Shown: positions 5,955-8,995 of the stretch, piece by piece
How positions within the stretch are numbered: the stretch's first letter is position 1
How the letters are laid out: the number at the start of each line of letters is the position of its first letter
Assembly (NCBI GenBank): GCA_021323255.1
Contig: JAJTCL010000091.1
Span: forward strand, 1-8,995
Source: Propionibacteriaceae bacterium
GTDB lineage: Bacteria > Actinomycetota > Actinomycetes > Propionibacteriales > Propionibacteriaceae
Length of the DNA stretch: 8,995 bases
Direction: 5' to 3'
The notes under the pieces: model-generated
Seen by the model: only the letters and a program-made list of their open reading frames with translations
Database searches by the model: none
What the model was told of the DNA's origin: nothing
Translations under genes and position numbers: made by a program

Positions 5955-6377
5955 TCAGCCGATGTCGCCGAGGCGCTCAACCGGCCGCGTGATGTGCAGC
6001 GTCCTCGGCTGACGTGCCGCCTCCCCCAGTTGCTGGATGCCGGCCGTGAGACCGCCGACGATGTCGCCGCCGGCAAACGAGGTTTGCATGGCGGCGGCGG
6101 CCAGGCGACATTCGAGATCGCTGAGCACTCGCCGGGCTGCGATGCCAGTGACGATCTCCAGCTTGTGGAATTCCGGATCACACATGACCAAGACTGAGTG
6201 ATCAGGATCGCTGAGTGCCTGGTGCAGCCGTTCGGCGTACCCGCGTGAGTCCTCCTCCGCAACACCGACAAAAACCGAGAATTTCAGACCGGAGACAGCC
6301 TCGGCGTTGTGGACGGCGCGCGTGATCCATTCGCGTTGGCTCGGGGTGAACGAGTCACCAGCGGGCACCCGCGCCAC
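5955..6377 (-). CDS. DUF5130 domain protein
   Basis: The protein has 140 residues, with no signal peptide or transmembrane segment. The pattern FTPSQREWITRAVHNAEAVSGLKFSVFVG (split at 10-24 and 25-38), then RGYAERLHQALSD, SVLVMCDPEFHKLEIVTG (61-78), then ECRLAAAAMQTSFAGGDIVGG and a Pro-rich end with TLHI, fits DUF5130, an actinobacterial family. Its fold probably resembles the TPM domain; that is an inference from the pattern, and its role is unknown. The start is unsure: GTG at 6377 overlaps the upstream membrane-protein gene by 23 bases, and GTG at 6368 would overlap by 14. Neither has a good ribosome binding site, so translation is probably coupled to the upstream gene. Confidence 0.85.
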   Translation of the reverse strand: MARVPAGDSFTPSQREWITRAVHNAEAVSGLKFSVFVGVAEEDSRGYAERLHQALSDPDHSVLVMCDPEFHKLEIVTGIAARRVLSDLECRLAAAAMQTSFAGGDIVGGLTAGIQQLGEAARQPRTLHITRPVERLGDIG

Positions 6378-6735
6378 CCACGTGTTCGCCGGTGTCGTCG
6401 CCCTCGACTTCTTCGCTCACGGAAGCCTGCTCGACCTCACGTGCCATAGCCTGATCGGCGTCCCGTCCGTAAGCTTCGGTGCCCGGATTTGCGGGGGCGG
6501 CCTCCAGCTCAGCAGACTTCTGGTCTCCCACCCAGAACGGGTCGCTTGTGTGGTAGTCGTCGCCCCGCCCAGCGTGGATACTCTGCGCGATCTTGTTGAT
6601 GGCGACCACGATGAGGAAGACCAGGACAGGGAATCCGACGAAGATGGCAAGACTCAGCAAAATCGACGGGGTGGGGACCTCTGGCCACCCCGAGAGCGTT
6701 TCCAGAGGCACTAGCATGCTCAGGAGTTCGTTCAC
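6355..6735 (-). CDS. Small single-pass membrane protein
   Basis: The protein has 126 residues. There is one hydrophobic segment at about 24-46 (SILLSLAIFVGFPVLVFL followed by IVVAI). Next comes a short basic stretch (NKIAQSIHAGR), which suggests the C-terminal part faces the cytoplasm. The rest is soluble, with a DPFWVG motif (65-70) and a long acidic, low-complexity tail. Similar small membrane proteins with a W[IVL]G motif occur beside DUF5130 genes in actinobacteria, and the overlap here supports a joint role. No known enzyme domain is seen. The GTG start at 6735 has no Shine-Dalgarno sequence, but TAACGT lies exactly six bases upstream, fitting leaderless transcription. Confidence 0.8.
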   Translation of the reverse strand: MNELLSMLVPLETLSGWPEVPTPSILLSLAIFVGFPVLVFLIVVAINKIAQSIHAGRGDDYHTSDPFWVGDQKSAELEAAPANPGTEAYGRDADQAMAREVEQASVSEEVEGDDTGEHVGGAGARW

Positions 6736-6740
6736 GGCCC

Positions 6741-6747
6741 TACGTTA
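6741..6747. promoter_or_regulatory. Overlapping divergent -10 boxes (pyr operon and membrane-protein gene)
   Basis: The seven bases TACGTTA read TACGTT on the plus strand (6741-6746) and TAACGT on the minus strand (6747-6742). Both fit TANNNT. The minus box is six bases from the GTG of the membrane-protein gene. The plus box would start the pyrR mRNA around 6752-6754. If both are used, polymerase could occupy only one at a time. No convincing -35 boxes are seen. Confidence 0.4.
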
Positions 6748-6762
6748 TCGCCCCGACACGGT

Positions 6763-6782
6763 TCCGCGGAGGCTGTGAGGCG
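6763..6782 (+). promoter_or_regulatory. Candidate PyrR RNA-binding loop in the pyrR leader
   Basis: The leader contains CTGTGAGGC (6773-6781), a full match to the CNGNGAGGY part of the known PyrR binding-loop consensus (ARUCCNGNGAGGYU). An overlapping TCCGCGGAGGCT (6763-6774) matches UCCNGNGAGGYU at all but one place. The stem bases beside the perfect loop do not pair well as drawn, so the fold is unsure. The motif lies seven bases before the AGGAGG site, a placement consistent with the PyrR-dependent translational repression described in Mycobacterium smegmatis. Confidence 0.5.
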
Positions 6783-6788
6783 CCCAAG

Positions 6789-6794
6789 AGGAGG
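6789..6794 (+). promoter_or_regulatory. Ribosome binding site of pyrR
   Basis: AGGAGG lies four bases before the TTG at 6799 (another TTG at 6796 is only one base away). It falls inside the longer frame that opens at GTG 6775, which argues against that upstream start. Confidence 0.7.
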
Positions 6795-6798
6795 ATTG

Positions 6799-7419
6799 TT
6801 GTCAGATACCGGCGCGCCACAGGCCAGGCCGGAGGACCCGACGCCGGGCGTCGAGGTCGATTCGACTCCGTCTCGGATAGTCCTGGATGCGGATCAGATT
6901 ACTCGTGTCTGCGCTCGAATGGCCCATCAGATCCTGGAGGCGAATCGCGGCGCCGAGGGCCTGGCCCTGATGGGAATCCCCACCCGCGGTGTCGCATTGG
7001 CTCATCGGCTCGCGGCAGTGATGGACGAAGTCGAAGGCGTCCGGGTTCCGGTGGGCGCGTTGGACGTGACCATGTACCGCGACGACCTGCGCCGGCAACC
7101 GACCCGGGCCGTAGGGCATACCCACTTACCGGTCGAGGTGGATGACAGCACGGTGGTGCTGGTCGACGACGTGCTCTACTCCGGACGTACGGTGCGGGCC
7201 GCGCTGGATGCCCTCGGTGATCTTGGTCGACCGCGGGCGGTTCGGCTGGCGGTGCTGGTGGACCGCGGTCACCGCGAATTGCCCATCAGAGCCGATCATG
7301 TCGGCTCCTACATCCCGACCCGAAGCGGCGAACACGTCAGCGTCAGACTGGCCGAGATCGACGGCGTGAACCAGGTCAGCATCGAGCAGGGTAACGATCC
7401 CGGTCGCAGGGAGGCCTGA
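6799..7419 (+). CDS. pyrR: Bifunctional pyr operon regulator / uracil phosphoribosyltransferase
   Basis: The protein has 206 residues from the TTG at 6799. PyrR binds pyr mRNA when UMP/UTP are high, and it can also convert uracil and PRPP to UMP. The core starts at SRIVLDADQITRVCARMAHQI. MGIPTRGVALAHRL and the LDVTMYRDDL strand follow. The PRPP loop VVLVDDVLYSGRT lies at 119-131, and the C-terminal part has VLVDRGHRELPIRADHVG and VSVRLAEIDGVNQV, all typical of PyrR. The start is chosen for AGGAGG four bases upstream. A GTG at 6775 would add eight residues and sits inside the putative binding loop. The TGA overlaps the pyrB ATG by one base (TGATG), making it the first gene of the operon. Confidence 0.95.
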   Translation: MSDTGAPQARPEDPTPGVEVDSTPSRIVLDADQITRVCARMAHQILEANRGAEGLALMGIPTRGVALAHRLAAVMDEVEGVRVPVGALDVTMYRDDLRRQPTRAVGHTHLPVEVDDSTVVLVDDVLYSGRTVRAALDALGDLGRPRAVRLAVLVDRGHRELPIRADHVGSYIPTRSGEHVSVRLAEIDGVNQVSIEQGNDPGRREA

Positions 7420-8351
7420 TGCGCCATCTGCTGTCCGCGGCTGATCTTGATCAGACTCAGATCACCGAGATCTTGGATCTCGCGGAGGAGATGTCGCTGG
7501 TACAGGGACGCCCGGTGAAGAAGCTGCCGGCGCTCCGGGGCCGTACCGTGGTCAATCTTTTCTTCGAAGACTCCACGCGAACCCGATCTTCTTTCGAAAT
7601 CGCCGGAAAGTGGCTGTCGGCGGATGTGATCAACATCAGCGGCAAGGGCTCGTCGGTGTCGAAAGGTGAATCGCTGCGCGACACCGTGCTGACAGTCGCC
7701 GCCATGGGCGTCGATGCCCTGGTGATCCGGCATCATGCGTCGGGGGCACCGTGGCAAGCGTCACGCTGGATCGACGCCCATGTGCTCAATGCGGGTGACG
7801 GAACCCACGAACATCCCACCCAGGCGTTGCTGGATGCCTTTACGATCCGGCGGCATCTGCGGAGTTCGACCCCGGATCTGATGCGCTTCGACGGCAAGAC
7901 CGTGGCGATCGTCGGAGACATCACCCACTCTCGAGTCGCGCGCAGCAACGTCTTGCTGCTTGCGACTTTGGGGGCGCAGGTAATCCTCGTGGCGCCACCG
8001 ACGCTGCTGCCCGCGGGAATCGACAGCTGGCCGGTACTGGTGTGTACCGACTTCGATGAGGTGCTGCCCCAGGCCGACATCGTGATGATGCTGCGGGTGC
8101 AGCGGGAACGCATGTCAGGCGGGTACTTCCCTACTCCGCGCGAGTACACGATCAGCTACGGCTTGACTCGTCCTAGGCTGGAGATGATGAAGCCAGGTGC
8201 CGCGATCTGCCATCCGGGGCCCATGAACCGAGGCTTGGAAATCTCAGCAGACGCCGCCGACGCGGCCAACTCTTTGATCTTGGAGCAGGTTGCTGCCGGC
8301 GTGTCGGTGCGGATGAGCGTGCTGTACGAGCTGCTGGGAGGGGCTGAGTGA
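7419..8351 (+). CDS. pyrB: Aspartate carbamoyltransferase catalytic subunit
   Basis: The protein has 310 residues, normal family length. It joins carbamoyl phosphate and aspartate, the committed step of pyrimidine synthesis. The carbamoyl-phosphate loop FFEDSTRTRSSFE lies at 48-60 (STRTR 52-56). SVSKGESLRDT (79-89) carries the Lys82 that reaches into the next subunit's active site. HEHPTQALLDAF (130-141) and the late HPGPMNRGLEIS complete the active-site set. GGAGG lies just before the ATG at 7419, which overlaps the pyrR TGA by one base. Its own TGA overlaps the pyrC GTG by four bases (GTGA), so translation of the three genes is probably coupled. No pyrI regulatory subunit is seen. Confidence 0.97.
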   Translation: MRHLLSAADLDQTQITEILDLAEEMSLVQGRPVKKLPALRGRTVVNLFFEDSTRTRSSFEIAGKWLSADVINISGKGSSVSKGESLRDTVLTVAAMGVDALVIRHHASGAPWQASRWIDAHVLNAGDGTHEHPTQALLDAFTIRRHLRSSTPDLMRFDGKTVAIVGDITHSRVARSNVLLLATLGAQVILVAPPTLLPAGIDSWPVLVCTDFDEVLPQADIVMMLRVQRERMSGGYFPTPREYTISYGLTRPRLEMMKPGAAICHPGPMNRGLEISADAADAANSLILEQVAAGVSVRMSVLYELLGGAE

Positions 8352-8995
8352 CGAGCCTGCTCATCCGCGGTGCCGACCTGGTGGGCCGCGGCCGCTCAGA
8401 CCTGCTGATCCGCAGCGGCCGGTTCGTAGACCCTGCCGACGCCGGAGCCGACGTAACACAGCTCGATGCAGACGGGCTGGTCGCCTTACCTGGCTTGGTC
8501 GACTTGCACACCCATCTCCGGGAGCCCGGACGAGAAGACGCTGAGACGGTGCATTCTGGCACGCTGGCTGCTGCGCGGGGCGGATTCACCGCGGTGCTGG
8601 CCATGGCCAACACGACGCCTGTGACCGACACCGCCGAGGCTGCCGCGCACGTCGGGGCGCTGGGCGCCCGGGACGGGTCTGCACATGTGGTGCCGGTGGG
8701 GGCTGTGAGCAAAGGGCTGAATGGAGTCGAGCTGGCCGAACTCGGGCTGATGGCCCGGTCCAGCGCTCGGGTGCGGGTGTTCTCCGATGATGGTCACTGC
8801 GTGTCCGACGCGCGCCTGATGCGACGAGCGCTGGAGTACGTCCGCGCCTTCGATGGCGTCATCGCTCAGCATGCTCAGGATCCGCAGCTTGCCGGCGTTT
8901 CGGCCTGCTGCCACGAGGGTGAGATCTCCGGCAAGCTGGGCCTGCCCGGTTGGCCCGCCGCAGCCGAGGCCAGCGTAGTTGCTCGAGACGTGCAG
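8348..8995 (+). CDS. pyrC: Dihydroorotase, 5' part
   Basis: 216 codons are open from GTG 8348 to the window edge, so the C-terminal part (about half the usual length of around 430 residues) is missing. The enzyme closes carbamoyl-aspartate to dihydroorotate. The zinc-binding HxH lies in LVDLHTHLREPG (His54, His56). TAVLAMANTTP (81-91) is the family MxNTxP stretch. VFSDDGHCV (144-152) and IAQHAQD (172-178, His175) fit the second metal/active-site region of class I dihydroorotases. The GTG start overlaps the pyrB stop by four bases. It is the third gene of the operon, and carA/carB/pyrF-type genes would be expected beyond the edge. Confidence 0.95.
   Translation, partial: MTSLLIRGADLVGRGRSDLLIRSGRFVDPADAGADVTQLDADGLVALPGLVDLHTHLREPGREDAETVHSGTLAAARGGFTAVLAMANTTPVTDTAEAAAHVGALGARDGSAHVVPVGAVSKGLNGVELAELGLMARSSARVRVFSDDGHCVSDARLMRRALEYVRAFDGVIAQHAQDPQLAGVSACCHEGEISGKLGLPGWPAAAEASVVARDVQ

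Noticed and set aside
5503..6012. 169-codon plus-strand open frame across rpiB
   Set aside because: It is antisense to rpiB and its intergenic region, with no domain and no ribosome binding site.
6307..6714. 135-codon plus-strand open frame opposite the membrane-protein gene
   Set aside because: It is the complement of a membrane segment and an acidic tail. The opposite strand has the better-supported gene.
6775..6798. GTG at 6775 as the pyrR start
   Set aside because: It lies upstream of the AGGAGG site and inside the PyrR-loop-like motif. TTG at 6799 has proper spacing.
8173..8914. Minus-strand open frames opposite pyrB and pyrC
   Set aside because: They are Ser/Arg/Ala-rich shadows of the GC-rich pyr genes, with no motif.

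Overview
This window is a stretch of chromosome from a high-GC Gram-positive bacterium (Actinomycetota). Evidence for this: GC-rich codon use, many GTG/TTG starts, a DinB with the actinobacterial C-terminal extension, a Nei2-type glycosylase, a DUF5130 gene beside a small membrane protein, an RpiB of the Mycobacterium glutamate-base type, and a pyrR-pyrB-pyrC operon head. A member of the Propionibacteriales is plausible, but I cannot fix the genus. I see no phage genes, transposase, CRISPR array, tRNA or rRNA. The gene content looks like core chromosome.

Layout. (1) 2-805: 3' part of a DNA polymerase IV gene (dinB). (2) 805-895: two tandem copies of a 45-nt hairpin repeat that fill the gap between dinB and the convergent gene. 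(3) 894-2989, minus strand: a two-gene operon of a glutamine-synthetase-like (gamma-glutamylpolyamine synthetase family) gene followed by a class I amidotransferase-like gamma-glutamyl hydrolase (PuuD type). (4) 3100-3399, plus strand: a DUF503 gene. (5) 3404-5045, minus strand: a Nei2/Fpg-family DNA glycosylase followed by a DUF4261 gene. (6) 5138-5443, plus strand: a small conserved-looking unknown protein, whose stop codon interlocks with that of rpiB. (7) 5440-5907, minus strand: rpiB. (8) 5955-6735, minus strand: a single-pass membrane protein overlapping a DUF5130 gene. (9) 6741-8995, plus strand: the pyrimidine operon pyrR-pyrB-pyrC, with each junction overlapping and pyrC running off the window.

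How the genes relate. pyrB and pyrC catalyse consecutive steps of UMP synthesis. PyrR is the likely RNA-binding regulator, and a PyrR-loop-like sequence (CNGNGAGGY) lies just before the pyrR ribosome binding site. The glutamylpolyamine synthetase/hydrolase pair resembles the glutamylation and de-glutamylation steps of putrescine or ethanolamine breakdown, but no oxidase or aldehyde dehydrogenase is present here. DinB and Nei2 are both DNA-repair genes but are not in one operon.

The most interesting observation is that the glutamine-synthetase-like protein appears to have lost four of six glutamate/histidine metal ligands (to Q, Q, A and V), plus a nucleotide-site histidine, while its fold motifs are well kept. 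It may be a pseudoenzyme or a functionally diverged synthetase beside an intact gamma-glutamyl hydrolase. Other points are a run of probable leaderless genes with a TANNNT-like box 6-7 nt before the start, overlapping divergent -10 boxes upstream of pyrR, and a start-codon choice in nei that decides whether the catalytic proline is exposed.
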